7,249 bases of DNA from Thermococci archaeon (GCA_003663525.1 QMUF01000075.1:1-7249), one strand, 5' to 3'. Shown: positions 1 to 5,335, counted from the first letter of the stretch. The notes: generated from the letters alone by a model not told the origin. Numbers and translations: made by a program.

Positions 1-506
1 ATTTAAACAGACAAATCCTTCACTGGGAGGAAGATTTAGAAAAGAATCCTAAACCAATTTCCGCAAAGTGGAAACTTGAACGATTCAATTCTGATATAAA
101 AATAAGTACCTTTACAGGGATTTTAAATGTGAAAAACATCGAAGAAGTTCTTAAGGATATTGACGTGATAGTGGATTGCTTAGACAACTTCGAGACAAGG
201 TACCTTTTAGATGAGTTCGCCCACAAAAAAGGAATACCTTTAGTTCATGGTGCTGTAGAAGGCCTCTACGGCCAAGTTACCACTGTAATTCCTGGTAAAA
301 CAAAAAGCCTTCGAGATTTATTCCCAACACCCCCAAGAAAAAAAGAAAACTTTCCAATCCTTGGTGCGACTGCTGGGGTAATTGGGGCAATCCAAGTAGC
401 AGAAGTCATTAAACTTATCACAGGCTACGGTGCTCCACTAGCCAATAAACTTCTGATAGCTGATTTGATGCACAATTCTTTTGAGGTGGTGGATCTTGAA
501 GGTTAA
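1..506 (+). CDS. moeB: MoeB/ThiF/HesA family E1-like adenylyltransferase, 3' part
   Basis: This is the C-terminal part of an E1-like ATP-dependent adenylyltransferase, which activates the C-terminal glycine of a ubiquitin-like sulfur carrier (MoaD or ThiS type). The reading frame is open from base 3, so the true start and the nucleotide-binding GxGxxG region lie to the left of the window. The first visible residues read NLNRQ, the family's ATP-contacting motif. The VDCLDNFETRY stretch (codons at about 174-206) holds the conserved Asp of the DxxDN motif (183-185). The GVIGAIQVAEVIKLITG block near 378-428 is the typical C-terminal family signature. The MoeB-type zinc cysteines are absent: the usual CxxC before LFP reads SLRDLFP, and no Cys pair follows. 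The gene overlaps moaE by 11 bases, which favours a role in molybdopterin (tungstopterin) synthesis over thiamine synthesis. A generic HesA/ThiF role remains possible. Confidence 0.88.
   Translation, partial: LNRQILHWEEDLEKNPKPISAKWKLERFNSDIKISTFTGILNVKNIEEVLKDIDVIVDCLDNFETRYLLDEFAHKKGIPLVHGAVEGLYGQVTTVIPGKTKSLRDLFPTPPRKKENFPILGATAGVIGAIQVAEVIKLITGYGAPLANKLLIADLMHNSFEVVDLEG
483..490 (+). promoter_or_regulatory. Ribosome binding site that fixes the moaE start
   Basis: GAGGTGGT lies inside the 3' end of the upstream gene, five bases before the TTG at 496. It supports TTG 496 as the moaE start over the in-frame TTG at 481, because the 481 start would place this site inside the coding region. 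The product from 496 begins MKVKLFKKPEDF, a sensible MoaE N terminus. Confidence 0.6.
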
Positions 507-939
507 ACTTTTTAAAAAGCCAGAGGACTTTGATGTTACCAATGCAATCGAACTAGCCTCCTCATCTAAAAGCGGAGGTTTAGTTATTTTTCTGGGAAAA
601 GTAAGAGACGAAAGTCATGGAAGAGAAGTGAAGAGGTTAATATACGAAGCCTATGAAGAAATGGCTATCGAAGAAATGAATAAAATTCGAGAAGAAGCCT
701 TAGAACGTTTTTCAATATTGGACATGATTATCTGGCATAGATACGGTGAACTAGAAGTTGGTGAAAACACTATCCTAATAATTGCAAGTGGAAAACACAG
801 AAAAGAGGCATTTGAGGCTTGTATGTGGACAGTGAATGAGGTAAAGAAGCGCGTGCCCATATGGAAAAAAGAAGTAACAAATCAAGGAGAATTCTGGATT
901 GAAGGTAATAGGCTCATTATGCACAAGAAAGGACATTAG
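496..939 (+). CDS. moaE: Molybdopterin synthase large (catalytic) subunit MoaE
   Basis: MoaE pairs with thiocarboxylated MoaD and inserts two sulfurs into precursor Z (cPMP) to make molybdopterin, the pterin carrier for tungsten or molybdenum in the cytosol. The 147-residue product has the usual family length. Visible MoaE hallmarks are FLGKVRDESHG (about 32-42), YEAYEEMA (50-57), HRYGELEVGE (81-90), GKHRKEAFEAC (99-109) and VKKRVPIWKKE (116-126). The last holds the lysines equivalent to the catalytic Lys119 and Lys126 of the E. coli enzyme. The start is TTG 496, chosen from the ribosome site at 483-490. The 11-base overlap with the MoeB-like gene implies co-transcription and translational coupling, so the activating enzyme and the synthase subunit are made together. 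No MoaD gene is in the window. The identification is secure; only the start is inferred. Confidence 0.95.
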   Translation: MKVKLFKKPEDFDVTNAIELASSSKSGGLVIFLGKVRDESHGREVKRLIYEAYEEMAIEEMNKIREEALERFSILDMIIWHRYGELEVGENTILIIASGKHRKEAFEACMWTVNEVKKRVPIWKKEVTNQGEFWIEGNRLIMHKKGH

Positions 940-989
940 GCCCAATTCTTATAATTTTGTGTTTTAATAAATACAATCACGAACTATAG

Positions 990-1002
990 TAAAATTAATA
1001 AG
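990..1002 (+). promoter_or_regulatory. Possible TATA element for the SPASM-domain gene
   Basis: The 95-base gap between moaE and the next gene is very AT-rich and contains TAAAATTAATAAG about 35-45 bases before the ATG at 1035. That is the spacing expected for an archaeal TATA box with a short leader. T-rich runs at 947-966 just after moaE could end the upstream transcript. Both readings rest on base composition and position only. Confidence 0.3.
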
Positions 1003-1034
1003 TACAAGTCAGCTCCCCCTTTTCTGGTGGTAAA

Positions 1035-2000
1035 ATGGAAGCAGTGTATACGGCTCCATTTTGGAAGCGAGCTAGGAATATCACTGCCTTTGCAAAGCCA
1101 CCTTGGAGTGAAAACAGACATACAGGAAAACTGGAAAGAGTTATAATACAGTTAGGGGCTGGTCAAGGGAAATTTTCAGAGATAACCGGAATCCCCCGTT
1201 CTATAGGGTGCATTGGAAACAACAGATTCATTTTAAGGGAAGAACCTGTTGAATTAGGAAGAGTAAAAGAGATATTGCAGGAATTCTCCACGATCTCCAG
1301 CGGAGATTTGTATCTCACAAACTATGACGACACAAGCGTATTAGAAGAGATAGCTGAATATGCTACTTCCTTGAGCCTCAAAAACATCTATCCAGTTATA
1401 AGGATTGAAGATTTTGATGATATCTCGCTACCAGTTGGTGTTAAGACTATTGTAGAAGCAGAATACTCTGAAGAAAACCTAGAAAAGATTGAGAAATTGG
1501 AAGATGTGCATGGACTGCTCTTGATGGTTAAAAGCGAATATTTAGACAAAATCCAAGAAATAGAATTTTATGGAGAAATCTATGTGGATTTGCTCTTCCC
1601 GGGTTCCCTGAAAAGGGTAGATTTCGATCTTATGGAAGCAAAAAGGTTGCAAACCCCAATAACCCAACACCATCCATGTCTAAGTGGCACACTGGCCATC
1701 ACCGGAGAAGGGTTCGCCTTACCCTGTCCACTCTTAAGAAATTTCTTAAAAGGCAATATCAAAACAATGAGCCTAAAACAAATCCTCAGAAAGCGCAAAC
1801 TCAAAGAATTCTGGAAAATGACAAAAAAGCACTTTGAACCATGTAATAAATGCCCGATCGCACACATTTGCCATGATTGTAGAGCCCTAGAATACAATGC
1901 TTCGGGCGATATTTATGGCATTGAATATTGTCCTATGAATGAATTAACTAGCCTCAAAGAAACCAGACTTAAATGTGACCTACCTCGTCGTGAAGGGTGA
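1035..2000 (+). CDS. SPASM-domain protein lacking a radical-SAM cysteine motif
   Basis: This 321-residue protein has a C-terminal cysteine pattern matching SPASM domains, which carry auxiliary iron-sulfur clusters in peptide-modifying radical SAM enzymes. The pattern is C215-x10-G-x4-C231, then C270-x2-C273-x5-C279-x2-C282, then C299. The only departure is CX2C where the usual spacing is CX3C. A further Cys is at 314. The N-terminal two thirds alternate predicted strands and helices (for example KNIYPVIRIEDFDD, GEIYVDLLFP), consistent with a barrel. They contain a single cysteine (C59) and no CxxxCxxC, so the SAM-binding cluster appears to be missing. The ATG at 1035 follows a TGGTGGT ribosome site at 1025-1031, and no cysteine cluster lies upstream to suggest a mis-called start. 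It stands alone after the moaE unit and its function is unknown. It may be a degenerate radical SAM enzyme, an iron-sulfur scaffold or an electron carrier. Confidence 0.75.
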   Translation: MEAVYTAPFWKRARNITAFAKPPWSENRHTGKLERVIIQLGAGQGKFSEITGIPRSIGCIGNNRFILREEPVELGRVKEILQEFSTISSGDLYLTNYDDTSVLEEIAEYATSLSLKNIYPVIRIEDFDDISLPVGVKTIVEAEYSEENLEKIEKLEDVHGLLLMVKSEYLDKIQEIEFYGEIYVDLLFPGSLKRVDFDLMEAKRLQTPITQHHPCLSGTLAITGEGFALPCPLLRNFLKGNIKTMSLKQILRKRKLKEFWKMTKKHFEPCNKCPIAHICHDCRALEYNASGDIYGIEYCPMNELTSLKETRLKCDLPRREG

Positions 2001-2021
2001 GGTTTTCAGGGAAATGATGTG

Positions 2022-2037
2022 CAAAAAAGTTTTATGT
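2022..2037 (+). promoter_or_regulatory. BRE/TATA-like promoter of the PF04008 gene
   Basis: CAAAAAAGTTTTATGT has the purine-rich BRE followed by a TATA-like core seen in Thermococcales promoters. Its centre is about 37 bases before the ATG at 2070, which would place the transcript start near 2057-2060, just ahead of or at the ribosome site. The assignment is from pattern and spacing only. Confidence 0.45.
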
Positions 2038-2069
2038 CTGGAATGACATGTAATATAGGGGTGGATAAA

Positions 2070-2558
2070 ATGGTCAAGATTGAAGTTGTTAATGTGGAAA
2101 AACCAGAGGGTGTTGAATGTATAATCGGCCAAGGGAACTTTTCAATATTCACCGTTGATGATCTGGCCCGTGCACTTCTGACAGCAGTACCCGGAATAAA
2201 GTTTGGAATTGCCATGAATGAGGCAAAACCCCAGTTAACAAGATATACAGGAAATGACAAGGAACTTGAAGAATTAGCTGCAAAAAATGCCGTAAAGATT
2301 GGAGCAGGACATGTATTTGTAATAATTATGAAAAATGCATTCCCAATAAATGTGTTAAACACAGTTAAAAACCACCCTGCAGTTGTAATGGTCTATGGGG
2401 CCAGTGAAAATCCATTGCAGGTTATAGTTGCCGAGACTGAACTTGGTAGGGCTGTCTTGGGAATAGTTGACGGAAAAGCCGCTAACAAGATTGAAAACAA
2501 CGAACAGAAAAAAGAAAGAAGAGAGCTAGTGGAAAAGATTGGGTATACAATTGACTGA
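2070..2558 (+). CDS. Adenosine-specific kinase family protein (PF04008/DUF355)
   Basis: The 162-residue product belongs to the small archaeal and bacterial family called adenosine-specific kinase (DUF355), whose crystallised archaeal members bind adenine nucleosides or nucleotides. Signature blocks are FGIAMNEAKPQLTRYTGND (about 45-63), AGHVFVIIMKNAFPINVLN, VYGASENPLQVIVAETELGR and GIVDGKAANKIEN near the C terminus. Length and motif order fit a complete protein. The ATG at 2070 is chosen because GGGGTGGA (2058-2065) precedes it. An in-frame ATG at 2019 would add 17 residues not typical of the family and would cover the promoter. The gene has its own promoter-like sequence and is not overlapped by neighbours. 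The family assignment is strong, but the enzymatic role rests on the family name and is less certain. Confidence 0.88.
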   Translation: MVKIEVVNVEKPEGVECIIGQGNFSIFTVDDLARALLTAVPGIKFGIAMNEAKPQLTRYTGNDKELEELAAKNAVKIGAGHVFVIIMKNAFPINVLNTVKNHPAVVMVYGASENPLQVIVAETELGRAVLGIVDGKAANKIENNEQKKERRELVEKIGYTID

Positions 2559-2607
2559 GACCAAATGATCCCAACCTTTTTATCTAATTCTTTATCCAGG
2601 TGAAAAT

Positions 2608-3168
2608 ATGAGAGTACTCTTTATCACATCTAATAAAGGGAAAGTGAAGGAAGCTAAGACTTACCTCTCCCCATTAGAAGTTGAAGTTCTTCAGAGACAG
2701 ATAGACTATCCAGAAATACAAGCGAATACTCTTGAAGAAGTCGTGGAATTTGGAGTTATGTGGTTAAAGGATTATTTAGATGAACCCTTCTTTATAGATG
2801 ATTCGGGCCTTTTTATTGAGGCTCTAAATGGGTTTCCTGGAGTGTATTCTGCATACATATACAAAACTCTCGGAAATGAGGGAATATTAAAATTAATGAA
2901 CGAGGTAAAAAATAGGAAAGCCTATTTTAAAAGTGTCATAGGGTATTACGACGGAAGAGTTCATGTGTTTACTGGAATCACAAGAGGGCATATTATTAAT
3001 GAGAAGAGGGGCAATTATGGATTCGGATTTGACCCAATTTTTCTACCAGAAAACAGTAACAAAACCTTCGCTGAGATGCAAACTGAGGAAAAGAATCGGA
3101 TTTCACATCGAGGTATGGCCTTAGCAGAGTTTGCAAGATGGTTAAAAGAAAATTTTAAAAAGGAGTAA
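2608..3168 (+). CDS. rdgB: XTP/dITP pyrophosphatase, RdgB/HAM1 family
   Basis: This house-cleaning enzyme hydrolyses the deaminated nucleotides dITP and XTP to monophosphates and pyrophosphate, keeping hypoxanthine and xanthine out of nucleic acids. That matters at high temperature, where purines deaminate faster. The 186-residue length matches archaeal family members. Motifs are SNKGK (8-12, substrate phosphate binding), E36 in PEIQ, DDSGL (64-68, with the catalytic Asp65), GFGFDPIF (138-145) and SHRG (166-169, base recognition), all intact. The ATG at 2608 follows AGGTGA at 2598-2603. The gap to the upstream gene is 49 bases. A T-rich CTTTTTATCTA at 2576-2586 is too close to the start for a normal TATA box if the ribosome site is used, so read-through from the upstream gene is plausible. 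Confidence 0.95.
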   Translation: MRVLFITSNKGKVKEAKTYLSPLEVEVLQRQIDYPEIQANTLEEVVEFGVMWLKDYLDEPFFIDDSGLFIEALNGFPGVYSAYIYKTLGNEGILKLMNEVKNRKAYFKSVIGYYDGRVHVFTGITRGHIINEKRGNYGFGFDPIFLPENSNKTFAEMQTEEKNRISHRGMALAEFARWLKENFKKE

Positions 3169-3169
3169 G

Positions 3170-3211
3170 TGACAATAATCCTCGGCAAGTTATTGAAGAA
3201 ATGACAATTGT
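3170..3211 (+). promoter_or_regulatory. Possible operator region of the Lrp-family gene
   Basis: TGACAAT occurs twice, at 3170-3176 and 3202-3208, 32 bases apart (about three helical turns). The second copy runs into the perfect palindrome ACAATTGT (3204-3211), just before the ribosome site GGGGGAT (3214-3220). A weak TATA-like CAAGTTATTG lies at 3187-3196. Archaeal Lrp-type regulators often repress their own promoters through sites on one face of the helix, so this is a plausible autoregulatory region. The repeats are short and could be chance. Confidence 0.3.
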
Positions 3212-3224
3212 AAGGGGGATTTAG

Positions 3225-3677
3225 ATGAGTGATGCGATAGACGCCGTTGATATGAAACTACTTAAGGAGCTTAAAGAGAACTCAAGGGAAAATATCGCTA
3301 CTTTAAGCAAAAAGCTTGGAATCCCAAGGACAACTGTCCACTATAGGATCAAAAAACTTATTAATGAGGGAGTAATTGAAAAATTCACAATCAAGCCCAA
3401 CTATAAAAAACTTAACTTAGGGACTACTGCCTTCATTTTAATAAGGTACAATCCTGATTCAGGCCTTACACAAAGAGAGATTGCCAAAAAGATCGCCCAA
3501 ATCGATGGCGTTCACGAAGTTCATATAATAGCTGGAGAATGGGATCTTTTAGTAAAAATCCGAGCTCCCTCAGCTGAAGATATAGGGAAGGTAGTCGTAG
3601 ATAAGCTTAGAGAGATCAAAGGAATCGGACAAACAGTAACGATGGTTTCCTTTGTATCTATTAAAGAAGAGCTTTAA
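3225..3677 (+). CDS. Lrp/AsnC family transcriptional regulator
   Basis: This 150-residue DNA-binding regulator has the classic two-domain layout. The N-terminal winged helix-turn-helix occupies about residues 6-54: D6-x-V-D9-x-K-L-L opens it, and NIATLSKKLGIPRTTVHYR (23-41) forms the helix-turn-helix, with IKKLINEGVIEKF completing the wing. The C-terminal RAM (ligand-binding and oligomerisation) domain spans about 65-150 and includes GEWDLLVK (104-111), the family's effector-region motif. Such proteins form dimers and octamers that sense amino acids or other small molecules and act as repressors or activators. The ATG at 3225 follows a strong GGGGGAT site. The neighbouring repeats suggest self-regulation, but no target gene can be inferred. 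Length and motifs indicate an intact gene. Confidence 0.93.
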   Translation: MSDAIDAVDMKLLKELKENSRENIATLSKKLGIPRTTVHYRIKKLINEGVIEKFTIKPNYKKLNLGTTAFILIRYNPDSGLTQREIAKKIAQIDGVHEVHIIAGEWDLLVKIRAPSAEDIGKVVVDKLREIKGIGQTVTMVSFVSIKEEL

Positions 3678-3683
3678 TTGCAC

Positions 3684-3745
3684 TGGGCGATGATTACCGT
3701 TCTCCTTTCTGATTTTATGATGATGCGAGGATTTTTATGAGCCCA
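3684..3745 (+). ncRNA. Candidate box C/D 2'-O-methylation guide sRNA
   Basis: The 62-base element starts seven bases after the Lrp-family stop and has the full archaeal C/D sRNA layout. A terminal stem pairs TGGGC (3684-3688) with GCCCA (3741-3745). Box C is ATGATTA (3690-3696), followed by a 12-base guide (3697-3708). D' is CTGA (3709-3712), then a TTTT spacer, C' ATGATGA (3717-3723), a 13-base guide (3724-3736), and D ATGA (3737-3740). C' and D' are perfect consensus. C differs from RUGAUGA at position 6 and D from CUGA at position 1. Those two nucleotides pair in the kink-turn, and here form U-A instead of G-C, so the fold is kept. The D' guide predicts the target AAAGGAGAACGG with methylation at the fifth base (the second G of AAAGG). 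The D guide predicts AAAAATCCTCGCA. Targets were not identified. A TATA-like TCTATTAAAG at about 3656-3665 could drive it. Confidence 0.68.
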
Positions 3746-3746
3746 C

Positions 3747-3767
3747 TAAGAGAGTTTTTACCTCTTA
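3747..3767 (+). terminator. Hairpin with T-rich loop between convergent RNA genes
   Basis: TAAGAG (3747-3752) and CTCTTA (3762-3767) form a 6-bp inverted repeat around a loop containing TTTTT (3755-3759). It sits directly after the candidate sRNA and before the 3' end of the convergent tRNA gene. Archaeal termination relies on T runs, so it could end the sRNA transcript. On the opposite strand, TTTT (3778-3781) follows the tRNA 3' end and could serve the same role there. Confidence 0.35.
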
Positions 3768-3791
3768 AATTTCTTCTAAAAGAGCGTGGGA

Positions 3792-3932
3792 TGGTGGGGG
3801 CGCGGGGATTTGAACCCCGGTCCGCGGGTTTCTCCGGGTCAGAGCTCCAAAGGCTCATCCCCAAATCAGCAAACCCGCTCGTCTTCACACCTCTGGAGCC
3901 CGCGATGATAGACCAGGCTACACCACGCCCCC
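3792..3932 (-). tRNA. tRNA-Trp (anticodon CCA) with intron
   Basis: On the minus strand the acceptor arm GGGGGCG (3926-3932) pairs perfectly with CGCCCCC. Then come discriminator A and an encoded CCA (3792-3794). The T arm is CGGGG-TTCAAAT-CCCCG, and the anticodon stem GCGGG/CCCGC encloses a CTCCAGA loop. The anticodon CCA lies at 3894-3896, so this is tRNA-Trp. The D arm has a G-U pair and a U-U mismatch. The 5' exon is 3893-3932 and the 3' exon 3792-3829. They are split by a 63-base intron (3830-3892) at the canonical position 37/38. The splice sites form a bulge-helix-bulge: exon CTCC (32-35) pairs with intron GGAG, flanked by the 3-base bulges AGA and AAA, with cuts inside each bulge as the archaeal splicing endonuclease requires. 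The mature tRNA would be 78 nt. Reading frames crossing this locus on either strand are artefacts. Confidence 0.97.
3830..3892 (-). ncRNA. tRNA-Trp intron acting as box C/D methylation guide
   Basis: The 63-base intron carries box C GTGAAGA (3882-3888), D' CTGA (3866-3869), C' GGGATGA (3855-3861) and D CTGA (3839-3842). The D' guide GCGGGTTT (3871-3878) is fully complementary to AAACCCGC at the intron/3' exon junction. Its fifth base upstream of D' pairs with C39. The D guide TTTGGAGCT (3843-3851) pairs with the anticodon loop around CTCCA, and its fifth base upstream of D pairs with C34, the wobble base. The box C/D intron of archaeal pre-tRNA-Trp, which directs 2'-O-methylation at positions 34 and 39 of its own precursor, is established for euryarchaea. 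This copy fits that model, with C rather than U at 39. It has to act before or alongside splicing, because the D' guide target spans the splice junction. Confidence 0.92.
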
Positions 3933-3959
3933 ATCCCATAACACTAAAGCCAACACCGA

Positions 3960-3972
3960 TTTATAAACTTTA
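3960..3972 (-). promoter_or_regulatory. BRE/TATA promoter of tRNA-Trp
   Basis: Read on the minus strand, TAAAG TTTATAAA (3972 down to 3960) is a near-ideal archaeal BRE plus TATA box. Its centre is about 31 bases upstream of the tRNA 5' end at 3932. That puts the transcript start near 3938 and leaves a very short 5' leader for RNase P. Confidence 0.8.
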
Positions 3973-3996
3973 CTATGCTGGTATCTATCGCGGAGC

Positions 3997-4030
3997 AAAT
4001 AGCACAAAAGAAAACTTTTGTGGACTATTT
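3997..4030. repeat. 14-bp interrupted inverted repeat
   Basis: AAATAG-CACAAAAG (3997-4010), the loop AAAA (4011-4014), then CTTTTGTG-GA-CTATTT (4015-4030) form 8 plus 6 base pairs with a 2-base GA bulge on one side only. It lies in the 261-base gap between the tRNA-Trp promoter and the FmdE-like gene, where no coding region is supported. It could be a regulator site, a structured leader element or a relic of a mobile element. The rest of the gap (4031-4150) is AT-rich and shows nothing else I can name. Confidence 0.5.
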
Positions 4031-4150
4031 AACCATTTTAGGGATTATTTGGATAAAAATTTGTTTCTAAAAGGTATGATAAACCTGGTCCTTCACTGAT
4101 GCTCCATTTCCTAGGGACATTAACCTTTGGTTGGTAACACTAATATCTAG

Positions 4151-4164
4151 AAAGCGTTTAAAAG
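4151..4164 (+). promoter_or_regulatory. Likely promoter of the FmdE/TrmO/transporter operon
   Basis: AAAGCGTTTAAAAG resembles a BRE followed by a TATA box. It is centred about 35 bases before the ATG at 4194, so a start near 4184 would give a leader of about 10 bases carrying the GGTGAT ribosome site (4185-4190). It is the only promoter-like sequence before four tightly packed genes. Regulator sites were not identified. Confidence 0.5.
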
Positions 4165-4193
4165 ATGTTACCATATTGCAAATTGGTGATACA

Positions 4194-4892
4194 ATGCTCA
4201 TCCTTAACAAACTAGTAGAGGAAAGTAAAGCTGAGGAAATACTTGAGTACGCACGGGAATTTCACGGACATGTATGTCCATATGTCGCTCTTGGGATAAG
4301 GGCCTCATTGATCGCTATGAACGAACTTAGAGTTGGAAGACTTGACTATTCAGCCAGTGTAGATGAGAGCATCCTAGCAATAGTCGAGACCAACAGCTGT
4401 TTTACTGACGGTATTCAGGTTACCACAGGATGCACTCTCGGAAATAATTCCTTAATCTATTTAGATCTCGGTAAAACTGCACTAACTCTTGTTAAACGCT
4501 CAACTTGGGAGGGGGTTAGAGTATACATCGACGCTGAGAAACTCGAAAAATACTATCCGCCAGAGGCGAGAGAGCTCTTTAACAAAGTTATAAAGGAGAG
4601 AAAAGGGACTCCAGAAGAAAGAGAACACCTAAGAGAACTTTGGGAAGAGACTGCAAAGAACATGCTCCATCTTCCTAAGGAGGAATTTAAAATAGAGCAA
4701 GTTAAGATTCCCCCAATTGAACAGGCCCCTATTTTTGAGAGTATCCGGTGCTCAGAGTGCGGAGAGCTAGCGATGTCAAGGAGAATAATATACATCAATG
4801 AAAAGCCCTTCTGCTTTAAATGCGCTGAAAAAGAGTATTATGCAGTAATTGGAAGAGGAATTATCAAAATCAAAGAAAAGGAGGTAAAATGA
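4194..4892 (+). CDS. FmdE/FwdE-like protein with C-terminal zinc finger
   Basis: The 232-residue protein belongs to the FmdE (PF02663) family, named after the E subunit associated with formylmethanofuran dehydrogenase but common in organisms without that enzyme. The N-terminal domain holds FHGHVCP (23-29), the family's metal-site motif, and ETNSCFTDGIQVTTGCTLGN (65-84) with Cys69, Asp72 and Cys80. After a charged helical linker, a C-terminal finger has C186-x2-C189 and C207-x2-C210, a likely zinc ribbon. The ATG at 4194 is preferred because GGTGAT (4185-4190) precedes it and the promoter-like sequence lies just upstream. A longer reading frame from 4131 would run through that promoter. The stop overlaps the next start as ATGA. 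No other formylmethanofuran dehydrogenase subunit is present, so a role in metal handling linked to the downstream importer is more likely than methanogenesis. Confidence 0.88.
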   Translation: MLILNKLVEESKAEEILEYAREFHGHVCPYVALGIRASLIAMNELRVGRLDYSASVDESILAIVETNSCFTDGIQVTTGCTLGNNSLIYLDLGKTALTLVKRSTWEGVRVYIDAEKLEKYYPPEARELFNKVIKERKGTPEEREHLRELWEETAKNMLHLPKEEFKIEQVKIPPIEQAPIFESIRCSECGELAMSRRIIYINEKPFCFKCAEKEYYAVIGRGIIKIKEKEVK

Positions 4893-5335
4893 TGCAGTTT
4901 TACATCAAACCAATTGGAATAATAAAATCCCCATACAAGAGTCAACCCGAATGCCCTACGCAGGGTAGACTCTCAGAAGAAAGCTTCACAATAGAGATTC
5001 TCCCAGAGTTTGAAGATGGTTTAAAGGATATAGAAACCTGCACACACTTAATACTCCTCTACTGGCTTGACAAAGCTAGAAGAGATATGCTAATAGCCAT
5101 ACCCCCACATGATAAAAGGGAACACGGAGTATTTGCAACACGTTCTCCTCATAGACCCAATCCAATAGGATTTGCCGTGGTGGAGCTTATAGAGAGGAAA
5201 GGAAGAGAACTAATTGTAAAGAGATTAGACGTAGTAGATGGAACACCCGTTATCGACATTAAACCATATTCCTCAGCTATAGACTGTGTGGAAAATGCAA
5301 AGATTGGATGGTTTGAGGAGGTGAATAAAGAATGA
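4889..5335 (+). CDS. trmO: TrmO-type tRNA (t6A37-N6)-methyltransferase (UPF0066)
   Basis: The 148-residue protein is a TrmO/TsaA (formerly UPF0066) family member. The E. coli enzyme uses S-adenosylmethionine to methylate N6 of t6A37 in tRNA-Thr. The N terminus [13 protein letters not shown] and the signature [16 protein letters not shown] (80-95) are diagnostic. The long C-terminal extension of the E. coli enzyme is absent, as is usual in archaeal members. The start ATG 4889 follows GGAGGT (4880-4885) and overlaps the upstream stop. A second ATG at 4892 is an alternative with wider spacing, so the first residue is uncertain. The gene is coupled by ATGA overlaps to both neighbours. The pairing of a tRNA modifier with FmdE and a metal importer is not explained by known function. 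A different methylation substrate cannot be excluded. Confidence 0.9.
   Translation: MMQFYIKPIGIIKSPYKSQPECPTQGRLSEESFTIEILPEFEDGLKDIETCTHLILLYWLDKARRDMLIAIPPHDKREHGVFATRSPHRPNPIGFAVVELIERKGRELIVKRLDVVDGTPVIDIKPYSSAIDCVENAKIGWFEEVNKE

Noticed and set aside
1580..1897. Minus-strand frames inside conserved genes, including this one, 651-860, 2006-2362, 4553-4798, 20-226 and 6348-6530.
   Set aside because: Each is antisense to a well-supported protein family gene and shows no family features or ribosome site.
3681..3696. GCGATGA (3687-3693) as the sRNA box C, instead of ATGATTA.
   Set aside because: It would make the first guide 15 bases long and would misplace the terminal stem relative to the kink-turn bulge.
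3715..3939. A 74-codon open frame on the minus strand.
   Set aside because: It is a translation of the tRNA-Trp gene and intron and therefore an artefact.
3737..4099. A 120-codon open frame on the + strand starting ATGAGCCC.
   Set aside because: It runs antisense through the whole tRNA-Trp gene and its promoter, starts inside the sRNA D box, and has no family-like protein features.
4074..4099. ATGATAA followed 13 bases later by CTGA, resembling half of a box C/D RNA.
   Set aside because: No C', second D box or terminal stem could be found around it.
4131..4193. An N-terminal extension of the FmdE-like protein from GTG-like or earlier in-frame codons.
   Set aside because: The extension would cover the likely promoter at 4151-4164, and a good GGTGAT site precedes ATG 4194.
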